From Scolanthus callimorphus (taxonomy: Eukaryota > Cnidaria > Anthozoa > Actiniaria > Edwardsiidae): a stretch of DNA of 64,000 bases. Below the pieces are notes generated by a model. That model ran no database searches and had not been told where the DNA came from. It saw nothing but the letters and a program-made list of their open reading frames with translations. The position numbers and the translations under genes are program-made. This document shows positions 12,201-21,103 of this stretch, piece by piece. The stretch spans positions 22,033,854 through 22,097,853 of the forward strand of contig CM066913.1 of assembly GCA_033964015.1 (NCBI GenBank), in the 5' to 3' direction. Positions within the stretch are counted from its first letter, which is position 1. Each line of letters starts with the position of its first letter.

Positions 12201-15034
12201 CTATGACGGTACTCTCGGATTGCTAACACACTCATGGTTCTAAACTGCATAAGCTGTTAGTCTGCATCTGAGAACTCACAACTGCATTAAAATACAGTAC
12301 AAATATTTGCGGAGGTATACAAAGTATGCCAAGCTTGAGCATTTGTTTTCTTTACTCTTGATACCAGGGTACCCCTGGCACACCTGTACAGTGTCTCCTA
12401 CTTGTGGCTCAGCACTATAAGTATTTTGGTCTTTTTGACTGTCGCTATGGTAGTCAGCATAGTCACCGGTAAGCACCTCTCACATTTGATTTGTTTAAGT
12501 CACTAATGACGTCATAGACACATTAGCACAGAAATGTTTGAGGAGCTAAACCAAGATTGGACACGTCAGCCATCAGTAAATATCTTTTGCATTTCATTAC
12601 TTTTATCACTGTAAGTCATTGCTCATTTATCAATTTTTGTAGGTTTCGAACGCCAATCTCTGTATTATCTGTAGCCGATATAAATACATTCAGTGCCGTT
12701 AAATGCAGTGTTTGATTCCGTTGCACGTGAAGTTCCTCGACACAACTCTCTCGCTTAGCACAATACTATTCTTCCCAGCAGAGCGTTACAGCCCTACGTT
12801 TTTCGCCCCGTCGGCGGCTGCTTCAAATTGATTGCGTGATCGCTTTTTTGCCACGTGATGCGTTTTCGATGTACCACGTAATGACAATTTGTGAGAGTTA
12901 GTTTTTAGTTTCACAGCAGTTGTCTCTCTAAATTTCCACCAAACCTTTTTGTATCCGCCACAATCGCAACTGTTATCAACACTGAGACTGGATCATCACA
13001 AAGCAAAAACCAGATCGGAAAAACACGACGAAGGGCCTTGGTTGTTGGAAATCCCACGGTCGGGAAAGGCATAACCGGCTTAACTGTCCTTACAAAGCTT
13101 GCCATATTTAATTTCATTGCAAGCATGGCGAGGAGAAAGTAGTGTTGAAAGACTTTCAAAAGACAGCAAAGAGATGCTTCAAACGAATTTGTTTCCCTTT
13201 GAATACGACCTTAAAACAGAATTGTGCGCATCGATCTAGAATCGCTATATGGTATCTGTTGCTGGAGCCATCAGCAAGTTGAAAGTTACATTACCTTCAT
13301 AGTATCTTTCAACTTCCAGGCAAAGAGTGTTGACCAGTGAATGACTGCAGTTTGGCCTCCCTACATCCAGCCTGATGACAAAAAATTACAGTCGAAGCTC
13401 TCTGTGCGAACGCTCTCGTAAGCGAGCAGCTCCCATAACTACCATTTTCCCGAAACCCCGTTTGAAATGTCATATAAACTATTTTATTTCAAGCTCTCGT
13501 AAGCGACCGCCTTATTGATGCGACCAGCTCCGTTAGCGACCACAATTTCAAATCACCAGCATAGATTTTCTATTGATTTTAAGCTCTCGTAAGCGACCGC
13601 AGTACTTTTTGTCTTTAAAACATCAGTCATCACCTCATAAATATCTAAACTGATACAAGCTGCACAAATGAAATGCTATTTTGTACATATTTTCTATGTA
13701 CATATTTGCGGTTATCTATTCTTAATTAAAGTCGGGAAATAAATCAAACTATTTAAAACATTAGTATCACATGATATTTTCTAGATTTATTGCACTAAGC
13801 TCTCGTAAGCGACCCACGCCTATTGTTAAGTAGGAAGCCGCTTGGTGGTCGCTTACGAGAGCCGTTCCCGAGGTGGTCGCTTACGAGAGCTTCGACTGTA
13901 CCTTGTAGGATGGACAGTACTTATGAAAGTCAGGTAGTCTTGGAAGTTATCAGTGTTTTTTTTTAACTGAAAACTTTCTCAGCATTTGCACGCAACATCC
14001 GCTTACGTTTCTATCGCCCTCCTTCCTGTCGAGTCTGAACGGCTCTTCCAGTTGCTGGTGTGGAGGTTCCGGCCTGGATAAAGAAATTCGCATTTACCGC
14101 TAATTGTGTTTTAGCGTATGTCTTTCTACAGAGCTGTCTCATAACATTGCTTGTGATCACTTATCTAATTTGTAGGAAATGATTCGCTACATTGTTAAAT
14201 GATCCTGGGAAATATCTCGTTAATATACCTCCACCCTTGTTTGTAATATGATCGATTATAGAAGAGTTTAGAAGAGCTTCCTGACTTATAACTTTGACCT
14301 GAATTCGACATGACACATTTGTCTAGTTTTGCTGTTTTCAGAGCAAAACGTCTACGCATGACCAAAATTTGTATCGCGTGGTACATCGATAGTACCACGC
14401 GATGGAAGTTATCGCGCAATTAATTTACAGCCTCTGGTTGGCCGAATACCCATAGGTGGTAACGGTCTACTAGGAAGAGTAGTAAGAGTTTTGATTTCTA
14501 TCGCTGTATTTAGTCTGTCTCATGTGGAGCTACAAATGTCAGACTTGTTTTTAGCACTTCATAGCAATAACTATCAACTTGCAACTTTTCAGGGAAAAAA
14601 TGCCATCCGTCAATTGCCTGTCCTACCGACATGCAATACAGCAAACAAAGTGCACATGAAACAAATAACCCACCGTAAACACTTACCCCTAAACAACTTT
14701 TAGCCCAACGTATGATCGATGGTTGGTGAATGTTCGTTCTTTTGTTCTAGATCATTCATTCGTTATCGTTCATTTATTCATAATCTATTTCTTGCTTGTT
14801 ATAAAGGTGTCTATTTATTTACATGGGCATGGTTTCTGAAATTATTTTTTCTTAGAAAATAAGGATGACAAATCTAACAGGGAAAAGTTGGACCCAAAGC
14901 TGCTTTTCCCCCTTAAGGACTGGTTGCTGTCCTTCTTCCCCGGACACATTCTAGAATGGGACATGCCGGACAGGGAGCCTCTCGAGCTTTCGCCAAGGGT
15001 AAGAGCTACTAGTATTAATGGCAAGCACGATTAA
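3117..15034 (+). CDS. Sodium:solute symporter (SLC5 family, monocarboxylate-transporter-like), gene 1, 5'-partial, ten exons
   Basis: Ten exons joined at GT-AG sites give one open frame of 414 residues plus stop: 3117-3271, 3565-3705, 3907-4036, 4465-4553, 4937-5049, 8404-8474, 8810-8896, 11714-11892, 12368-12468, 14856-15034. The product matches the C-terminal two thirds of SLC5 proteins in order. It starts with the GGMKAVIWTDVFQ helix, passes GRLNFFEFNPDPRVRHTFW, the SSF helix GLFTACLYAGSLSTASSALN and GCFILGMFFPRANSK, and ends in a short cytoplasmic tail. In the family these proteins are multi-pass plasma-membrane Na+ cotransporters with a LeuT-type fold. The S-T-A-S-S stretch falls at the expected Na2-site helix (inference). 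SLC5A8 is about 610 residues, so about 190 N-terminal residues are missing and presumably lie left of the window. Substrate cannot be read from sequence: monocarboxylates, biotin/pantothenate or iodide are all possible. The paralogue on the - strand (28914-60529) has the same intron phases. Family assignment is strong; subfamily is tentative. Confidence 0.88.
3565..3705 (+). CDS. Gene 1 visible exon B (SLC5 TM6-TM7 region)
   Basis: Acceptor ttctag, donor gtagtt. It encodes FNPDPRVRHTFWGLVFGSA and ITQPAVQRIVAVKTFQDAK, equivalent to the HTFW and SQVQRY segments of SLC5A8-type proteins. No counterpart of this exon is visible for gene 2. Confidence 0.87.
3907..4036 (+). CDS. Gene 1 visible exon C
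   Basis: The acceptor is tcgcctag at 3905-3906, not the nearer acag at 3885-3886, which would shift the frame. This start gives the same 130-base length and phase as the gene 2 exon at 60400-60529. It reads RVVWLNVPLSAIVVTLCCL and ends SNDQ before gtaacg. In this family the segment covers a transmembrane helix and the loop leading to the D-Q motif. Confidence 0.86.
4465..4553 (+). CDS. Gene 1 visible exon D (SSF helix)
   Basis: Acceptor tctcag, donor gtaaag. It encodes VLPYFIVDKLGYLKGVPG then LFTACLYAGSL, with a split AG|T serine joining to exon E. The motif PGLFTACLYAGSLS is a hallmark of sodium:solute symporters. Confidence 0.88.
4937..5049 (+). CDS. Gene 1 visible exon E (Na+-site helix)
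   Basis: Acceptor tttttag, donor gtaagt. It encodes STASSALNAIALVILEDF and KKRVPNIKES, the family's STVSSSINALAAVTVEDL region. The 113-base length equals that of its gene 2 counterpart. Confidence 0.88.
5050..6340. other. Gene 1 intron between exons E and F, first part
   Basis: No coding or RNA gene recognised. A short palindrome (GGTATGAG ... CTCATACC) lies near 5301-5326. The rest is AT-rich intron DNA. Confidence 0.4.
6340..6745 (-). mobile_element. LINE 3' end: reverse-transcriptase C-terminus plus 3' UTR
   Basis: On the - strand 6745-6547 reads SRSLRSSSSCQLSVPRSR then TVDYGDRAFSVAAPTLWNHL and ends FKTKLKTHLFNSAY-stop. This is the typical C-terminal tail of many invertebrate LINE ORF2 proteins (DRAFSVAAP-LWN-LP). 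The following 6546-6340 is AT-rich 3' UTR ending in AGCGCTTAGAACTA, ATATAGGCGCTATATAAATG and a TTATTGTTATTG tail. It is 5'-truncated and lies antisense in an intron of gene 1. Confidence 0.82.
6746..8403. other. Gene 1 intron between exons E and F, second part
   Basis: Apart from the inverted repeat at 7431-7672, no gene is supported. The 121-residue - strand ORF at 7904-8269 has no recognisable domain and no splice context. Confidence 0.4.
7431..7672. repeat. Imperfect inverted repeat, MITE-like
   Basis: TCCTGCTAACAGAGACCTCT at 7431 is mirrored by GCCTCTCTTAGCAGG ending at 7670. Inside, GCAGAGGTCTCTCTCGC repeats the same motif. Probably a small non-autonomous TIR element; boundaries are approximate. 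Confidence 0.5.
8404..8474 (+). CDS. Gene 1 visible exon F
   Basis: Acceptor ttcctcgcag, donor gtaaaa, 71 bases. It encodes AIVFGVIITGLAFVVKYLG then TLILQ, one transmembrane helix. The homologous gene 2 exon is 70 bases and frameshifted. Confidence 0.86.
8810..8896 (+). CDS. Gene 1 visible exon G
   Basis: Acceptor ccatttcag, donor gtagta, 87 bases in phase 0. It encodes LAYSLFGMVMSQLTGCFI then LGMFFPRANSK, matching the GPLMGLFALGILVPFANS helix of SLC5A8-type proteins. Confidence 0.88.
8930..10288. mobile_element. 1.36-kb element with diverged inverted ends, in a gene 1 intron
   Basis: Left end GAATTCTTGGGTTTCA (8930) and right end TGAAACCCAAGAATTT (to about 10288) are complementary. About 70 bases inward both arms carry CAGCTGGAGGTCAA and its complement, so the TIRs are long and interrupted. 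The interior is AT-rich without a transposase-like ORF. Non-autonomous DNA transposon is the likely call; no clear target duplication. Confidence 0.6.
10289..11713. other. Gene 1 intron between exons G and H, remainder
   Basis: No gene or clear repeat recognised. The 62-residue ORF at 10788-10976 has no family signature. Confidence 0.35.
11714..11892 (+). CDS. Gene 1 visible exon H
   Basis: Acceptor attctcttag, donor gtaagc. It encodes GAFAGGISGLAVSFWIVVG followed by KIYPGNLRPGDVSIQGCSNF and NASTTNSTG. The stretch after the helix is an extracellular-type loop with N-x-T/S sites. It is two codons longer than the gene 2 exon because of an insertion in this loop. Confidence 0.88.
11893..12367. 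other. Gene 1 intron between exons H and I
   Basis: A 475-base intron bounded by gtaagc and gataccag. No embedded feature seen. Confidence 0.6.
12368..12468 (+). CDS. Gene 1 visible exon I (last transmembrane helix)
   Basis: Acceptor gataccag, donor gtaagc, 101 bases. It encodes VPLAHLYSVSYLWLSTISI then LVFLTVAMVVSIVTG, the family's NWYSLSYLYFSTVGTL helix. Confidence 0.88.
12469..13388. other. Gene 1 intron between exons I and J, left part
   Basis: No gene supported. The 82-residue - strand ORF at 12911-13159 has no recognised motif. Confidence 0.35.
13389..13898. mobile_element. Tc1/mariner-type MITE with TA target duplication
   Basis: Starts CAGTCGAAGCTCTC and ends GAGAGCTTCGACTG, each flanked by TA (13387-13388 and 13899-13900). 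CAGTCGAA-type ends with TA duplication are typical of pogo/Tigger and mariner elements. The interior repeats the motif CTCGTAAGCGACC in direct and inverted orientation at least six times, with no transposase ORF. It lies in the gene 1 intron between exons I and J. Confidence 0.8.
13899..14855. other. Gene 1 intron between exons I and J, right part
   Basis: No gene supported. A small palindrome-like ATCGCGTGGTACATCGATAG with GTACCACGCGAT lies near 14373-14402. Otherwise plain AT-rich intron. Confidence 0.35.
14856..15034 (+). CDS. Gene 1 terminal exon J
   Basis: Acceptor ttttcttag. It encodes a cytoplasmic tail with DPKLLFPLKDWLLSFFPG, then HILEWDMPD, ending SINGKHD and TAA at 15032-15034. 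A donor-like gtaaga lies at the codons after SPR. However, the gene 2 terminal exon is also exactly 179 bases to its stop, so reading through to this TAA is preferred. Confidence 0.82.
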
Positions 15035-15770
15035 CGAAACACTAGTTCTTTTTAATATAATTTATTTTGTTTAGTAAAATTTGACCTAAAGGTGAGAAAT
15101 ATTTGCGAGTAAACAAAAGAGCCGGGACAAGAAAGTGATTATTTTATTTTTGCAAAGACACGTTTAAGCATGGATCAAGAGCTTGCGTATATATTACTTT
15201 GTAAACTTCATTTTACCATGCGCGCCCAAAAATTGAAGAGAATTTAGGCGAGAAAAACTAGATAAATCAGACACATTTCTCGCACAGGCATATTGGAAAT
15301 TAATAGTACAGATAATCATGTAAAACGCGAATTTGACATACTGCAAGTGTACCATTCACCACATTTTATACGTCATGCTGCCTAATCGATTAAATGGATA
15401 TCATATTACAACTTTTGGTGACAAAAAATGAGCCGATATAGCTTGTGGCACCTTGTTGCGATGCCGACAAATTCCGCTATATCATTACGCGCAATTCTCT
15501 CTACGACTTAATAGAACGCACCGATGCATGGCTGTATTACATCGCCTCGTTGAATAACAAAAGAATCGCATAAATCACAAAAATGTCAAAATGGAAATTC
15601 TAAAAATGCATGTTTCCTTGATAATTTAAGACGATGCTCGTGAACCCCCTGTACCAACTAGACTATAAATCTTAAGATTCTTAACATCAGTTGCCAATGT
15701 GCTTGTGAAGAGAAAAGAATTCTAGCCATGATTGCAGAAGAAAATCCCAATGATATTGTTGGAATGGGGT
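15035..15770. other. Downstream of gene 1
   Basis: Presumed 3' UTR and flanking DNA. No second gene and no recognisable terminator or RNA structure. Confidence 0.35.
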
Positions 15771-16016
15771 CATGCCCGTCTCCTACTCATAACTCCCACC
15801 TGATGTCGATCAGGTGTGGATCCAGTTACGGTGCTACTTGAAAATCTAGCCCCGAGTGATAGAGAACCAGGTTACGGAAGACATCCTTACACTCGGTGAG
15901 CAAGAGAGTGACGGGCAGCGCTGCCTAAGGAACATCCAATCAAATAAGAACTGCTGCATTAGCCTCTCTCATACCGATAGGACTGGGCACTAGTTTATCA
16001 CTTGTGGGGACAAATG
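15771..16016 (-). repeat. Dispersed repeat, copy 1 (inverted relative to 22484)
   Basis: The reverse complement of about 15955-16016 (CATTTGTCCCCACAAGTGAT, then CTAGTGCCCAGTCCT) matches the + strand at 22484-22540. Similarity fades inward. Family unknown; it lies just downstream of gene 1. Confidence 0.5.
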
Positions 16017-16082
16017 TTTCGCGTGAAAAATCAAAATGGCAGCAATTCTGAGTTGTTTTGATCCGGACAGGCCAGTTTATTC

Positions 16083-17181
16083 TAGCCTGAGTATCAGGAC
16101 CCTCCCCCTCGTCGAAAAAAAAAAAGAGAAGGAGGGGAGAGGGCCTGACACAAAAGCATTCAAAAGCTCATGTTCAACATTCAGAATCTGAATGCTGCGC
16201 TGATTGGCCAAAAGACAAAGGGACGCGTCACGTGAGTTAAACCGGAAGCGAAAGTGGAAGCGTTGTCGTTCGAGTACAAGCGGCGAGGGGAGAGGAATCT
16301 TTCGGGAACAAGAACGCAAATATTTTATTAAATTCGTCCTTTCAAATTCGGAATATGGACGAAAGAGAGTTTGAAGATGATGTAGAATCTGGAATACAGT
16401 TTTTTTCCTGCGATACAAGTAAAAGAAGAGCAGACCGCGTGCCTCAAATTCTAGTAGTTTTGCTACTGCTTTTGACAAACGCTAATTTATCAACACCGAT
16501 GCTGTACGCTAGCTTCTGGCTTCAGAAAGATGGAGAGAAGACCCTTGCGAGTATCGTTACTAGGCCCGAAAGCAGCAAGTCGTTCTGAAAGCGAAGGGAA
16601 TTTCTACGGCATCCCTCGAAGATCAACGCTAACAAAGAAACCTGCTCGGCAGCGCTAAATTTTCTCCCAGCTCAGGCTAGATTGTTCCCTCAGGATTCGG
16701 CAGCTTTCGATAGAAAAAACGGTCATTTGAGCTCGTGATAAGCTTATGTATAGCTCTGTAGTAGAAATTTCCTTGCGGAATTCCTGCACACATCGAGATC
16801 TCGAGACCCGCTCGCCGAAGTTCCCACGCAGTCCACTCTTTCAAGCAGGTTTCCCAAAATAACCGACCGAGCTCCAAGCTTTCCAGATACTTTTGTTGGA
16901 GAAAATAAGTGTACTGATCCGGATTTGAGCCATGTTTAATAAACTTGATCTTTTACAAACGAAAAGAAACAAGCAAGCTCGACTGTTTTGGTTTTGGTTC
17001 AGGGAAACGTACTTGAGCGAGACAATAGGCGATGACAGCTGACGACAATTTTTGATATGATTTGACAGCCGCCTTGAAGGGGGCGGCAGGCGCCGCGACA
17101 AGTGATTGTGTCAGGCGTAATTTTATTTTTCCTCTCTCGTTTTCTCACAGAAAAATAAAATTCCGCCTGATACTCAGGCTA
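16083..17181. mobile_element. 1.1-kb TIR transposon with 9-bp target duplication
   Basis: Perfect 16-base terminal inverted repeats: TAGCCTGAGTATCAGG at 16083-16098 and its complement at 17166-17181. AGTTTATTC flanks the element directly on both sides (16074-16082 and 17182-17190). A 9-base duplication is typical of Mutator-type transposases, but the ends are short for that group. The right end contains a further hairpin (TCAGGCGTAATTTTATTTTT with its partner, about 17113-17170). The largest + ORF starts MDEREFEDD at 16355 and encodes 77 residues with no recognised domain; a 133-residue - ORF overlaps it. Probably non-autonomous, and apparently a clean single insertion between the two transporter genes. 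Confidence 0.85.
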
Positions 17182-17554
17182 AGTTTATTCAAGAATTTAT
17201 TGAAGTAAACGCATTAACAAGCAAGCTCTATTGAAAATGGCCTCTAAAGGCGTATGTAATCATATTAATCTGGAAGAAATGGATCTCGATAACAAAAGAA
17301 AATTGTACAGCTAAGTGGAAAGGAACAATAGTCGATCTCCCAGTTGTTACTTCTAATATTTTCTCTCGATATGCTTCCAATAAAAGGCCAGTATCAGAAG
17401 GCGATACAAATTCTAACGAGCCGGAAATTGTGAATATAAAAACATTTATCGATGAAAATGATAATATTACATATTTCAGGGCCATGATAAAAACATCCTA
17501 CGATATTTCACAACGCGCAGCAGTTGTGATGATTCAAAATGGGTACCAGGTTAA

Positions 17555-18272
17555 GGTCTCGGTCAGGTTAAGTAATTAAAAATCCATAATACGACTTTTT
17601 TCCTGGAATTCAGTTAATAGAGTCCTAAAGTATATTTCTAAAACCCCAAATGACGCGTCAACTGTTTTCCTTGGTTTCAATAGCCCATTCGTTTGTATTT
17701 CCCGCCACTCATTTTCTGCATTTTAATTAAATTTGCACGCTTTTTCTAGCACTTAAATTTTAGGTCAAATTTTCACTATCGCGAAGCTCCTGAACTCGCA
17801 CGATTTAAGATATCGGCGTCACATTTTCTGTGCCATTAGACTATGATAACACCTAAAAAACCATGTGAGGAATTTTTTATTCTTTACTTGAAAACGTTTT
17901 TTATGATAAATTTTGCGGCAGCAAATTGAAAAAAATGCGACTTTTAACTTTGCGACCTTATATTTTCGTAAATATGCAAAATATCGAAAATCGCTCACAC
18001 GGTTTTGCAGTTCATTTCAAGATTAAAATCCGACAAAGTTTGAAATTGTGCAACAAATCGCTTATGGTCTGAAGCTTCTCAAGTAAACAAGTTAATTTTT
18101 AGTTCGGGGTCGTTAAAATATAAGAAAAATCTAAACTCTGCTAAAATGAACAACTGCATTAGATAGAACAGTCTTTAAGCTTTAAAATGATGTATAACTG
18201 ATTATCATAACATAAATTGCGACGCGACGAGAATTTTTTTCCGTAAGCACGTCTTTTTTTCTGACCGAGACC
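17555..18272. mobile_element. TTAA-flanked TIR element (piggyBac/Kolobok-type MITE)
   Basis: Ends GGTCTCGGTCAG and CTGACCGAGACC (12-base perfect TIR) are flanked by TTAA at 17551-17554 and 18273-18276. TTAA duplication is characteristic of piggyBac and Kolobok. The 718-base interior is AT-rich without an ORF, so it is non-autonomous. Confidence 0.8.
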
Positions 18273-18276
18273 TTAA

Positions 18277-18957
18277 AGCTAATTGTCGCTGTCGGGTTGG
18301 TTCGAGTGGACTTTATTACCATGTTCTGGCAGTACTTTTATTTTTGAGACACTACCATGACAATGGAGAGAAAATTCTTGCTCTGAGTTGAGCTTTAAGC
18401 CTTTTGAGCATCATTTATGTTATGTTCTAATAAATTCTCGTCCATTTCCATTTATAGTGGAAATTAAAACAAAGGCAGATGAAGCTTCTGAGCCACTTTT
18501 AACCTAAGCAGCCCAGTTATTGCATTCAACCGCAGCTACATATGGAATGCACTTGTGCAACTTAGTTACTTCATTCTAGAATCATATCATCCTGAAATAG
18601 ACAGCCTGCCATGCTTTTTGATCAAGAAAGATGAAGTTTTAATGCATTACAGTAAAGTTAAAGACTTAACAATAGTGTATTGAAAGATAAGGCTATCATT
18701 GATTGGACCCATACAGAAAACAAGTACTATAAAACCTAGGTGAGAAAGTCCAAGGTCGCATTCCTGACATCAGACCCCTTCGATCTTACATCAATGCTCA
18801 GGCTATGCTCAAGTCTATTCCTAGAGTAAGATTATCAACTAAATAGAAACATAATCAGAATTTCTCCCAAAAAACTTGCATATAGTCATATAAGTATCTC
18901 TGCAAGAAGCAATTTATATTTTTTTGGTGAATGCTTGATTGAAAATTGTGATTTGTT
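18277..18957. other. Between TTAA element and Helitron fragment
   Basis: No motif I can name. It may be further decayed Helitron sequence, since the helicase reading begins just to the right, but I see no Rep or earlier helicase motif. Confidence 0.3.
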
Positions 18958-19866
18958 TTGAAAACTCCATATATTATGCATTGCTTTTATAAACTGCAGT
19001 GGCTAACCACCAATCTTCGCGTCCGCGCTGATGACCCTGACTCCACCAGTCAGCAAGATTTTGCCAACTTCCTTCTGCAGATCGGCAATGGTACTTATCC
19101 TACTCTCGAACACCCCCTCGGATGTGATGTGATCCGCCTCCCGGATCAGATATGTCCTTGCTCAGCAAATTTGGATAATCTAATTGTTGAGGTCTTAGGA
19201 GAGGTTGACACCCGACTTGATGACAACGAATACCTATGTGGAAGAGCCACCCTAACGCCCAAGAACGACAACGTCGATGTCATCAACACCAAGGTTGTGG
19301 TCATGATTTCAGGAGAAGGTCATGTGTTTACAAGCGCAGATATGTTAGAAAACACTGACCACGCAGCCTTATATCCTACAGAGTTCCTCAACTCCATTAC
19401 ACCAAATGGCATGCCGCCACACAAACCCTGCCTCAAGCCCCATACACCGATTATGCTACTTCGTAATTTGGATCTATCCCATGGCCTTTCTAATGGTACC
19501 AGATTACTATGCCTACGCTAGAACCAGCGCGTTATAGAAGCAGAAATAGCCACAGGTTTTCACACAGGAAAGCGAGTATTTATCCCTAGGATTACTTTAT
19601 CACCGTCCGATACAGATTTTCCCTTTGCACTAAAAAGAAGGCAATTTCCGACCCGCCCAGCATTTGGAATGACCATCAACAAGGCACAAGGACAAACTCT
19701 AGATCGCGTAGGGCTCTATCCACCAGATCCAGTGTTTTCTCATGGGCAACTCTATGTATAGCGTTGTCAAGAGTGAGGTGCCCAGAGAACATGTACTGTT
19801 CTTGCATCAAATCCACAACTGGGAATTAACTACACGAGAAATGTTGTGTATAAGGAAGTACTGTAA
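18958..19866 (+). mobile_element. Helitron helicase C-terminal fragment (Pif1-like), decayed
   Basis: The ORF 18958-19521 reads LQWLTTNLRVRADD, FANFLLQIGNGTYPT, ADMLENTDHAALYPTEFL, and LPCLK-type HTPIMLLRNLDLSHGLSNGT, the standard order at the end of Helitron helicases. A TAG interrupts at 19519-19521. The frame continues with [27 protein letters not shown], then [20 protein letters not shown] (motifs V/VI). A second frame break follows GQLYV, where LSRVRCPEN appears in another frame. The tail reads GINYTRNVVYKEVL-stop at 19866. Nuclease/Rep and Walker motifs are absent. Confidence 0.85.
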
Positions 19867-20949
19867 CCAAAGCAATGTGTTATTTGTCCGAACCGACAAA
19901 CCTGTAATTTCAGTAGCATGAAACTGAAATTCATTCCTGTAGCCATTTTCAATAAAGAAAATATACACGGAACGAAAATCACAATTCAAGATTATTGTCA
20001 TATTATCTAGGGTCACAGCTTGCCTTTTCCTCCCTTTTCTGCCTTTTACAAAACTGTATCGTTTAATTCATGCGGCAAAAAGGAAAGTTGTTATTATATT
20101 ATTACTCTCACACTACGTCGTCACGGGTCCAATTCTGGTTGATATTAAATGTAAAGTATCCAGTCACATTCTATTTATCTCTATTGCTTTAAAAATTATC
20201 AATGATTTAGCACAATACAAGGCTTTGTGGATTTAGTGCTTAAGACTCATGTTGACATTACATGTATCCAGGTATATTCATCGTTCTATTAAATTTCACA
20301 TTTTCTAATGTAACAAATTAAATTGTTTATCACTTAGCATATGCCTCTTATTAAGCAAGAGGGCCCTGGTCGGGGTCTGGATTGCATAAAGTAACCAGTA
20401 AAATGCTGCCCAAATTTTGCTCAAATACAAGGCAGTATCAAAATTGCAATTAAGATGTCAGTTGTAAAAATACAATACCATACAAGTCATAATAAGATGT
20501 AGTTTTTGAAGTTAAAACGCTCAAAATGGGTTTCCATGTACACATAATTTGACCAGTATTTTTGCTACCAGGCCCTCAAATGAAAACTATATTCTCATAT
20601 ACATTCCTGTCTGACAAAAGTTAAACAACTTCAACACCAAAAAGAAAACATTCTCTCAGAAAAGAAGCTCAAACATAATGAAAACACTGGCGAGAGACTG
20701 CCAAATACAGTGTATGCCCATGCAAAGTGCTTCTAAAAGTTCCCTATTTTTAATGAGGACTCCCGAAACATGCGTTCTTAGGGTTGTCACCCCCCGTCTA
20801 ATTGCTGTTTCTTACAAGTGACTTGTTTCTCACTAGGAATCTCTATACTAAAATTGACTATTTGTTGTCTTTTGGACCAGTTGGCCTCATTGTGAGATTC
20901 ACAATTATATGGCATAAAGCTTGCCGTGTACAGGAAAGTACGTCCATCT
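19867..20949. other. Intergenic, no gene seen
   Basis: AT-rich DNA without motif-bearing ORFs. A few CAAGGC-type short words recur but no ordered repeat was found. Confidence 0.35.
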
Positions 20950-20984
20950 GTTGCAGTGGCCAGACATTTTACACTTAATGGCTG

Positions 20985-21098
20985 CTTCCGAGGGAAACAG
21001 CGTGTTTTGTTTTCCAAAGAATCTTGATGTTTTCCGAGACGAAGTCGAGGGAAACATTTCGAGGGAAAACAAAACTCGCTGTTTCCCGAGGATACAGT
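20985..21098. repeat. Imperfect hairpin repeat
   Basis: GGGAAACAGCGTGTTTTGTT at about 20995 pairs with AACAAAACTCGCTGTTTCCC near 21069-21088. ORFs read across it in both directions are hairpin artefacts. It directly abuts the TIR element at 21104. Confidence 0.6.
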
Positions 21099-21103
21099 CA
21101 TTA

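Noticed and set aside
16077..16478. 133-residue - strand ORF in the 1.1-kb TIR element
   Set aside because: It overlaps the + ORF and runs into the TIR and flanking duplication, with no recognisable motif.
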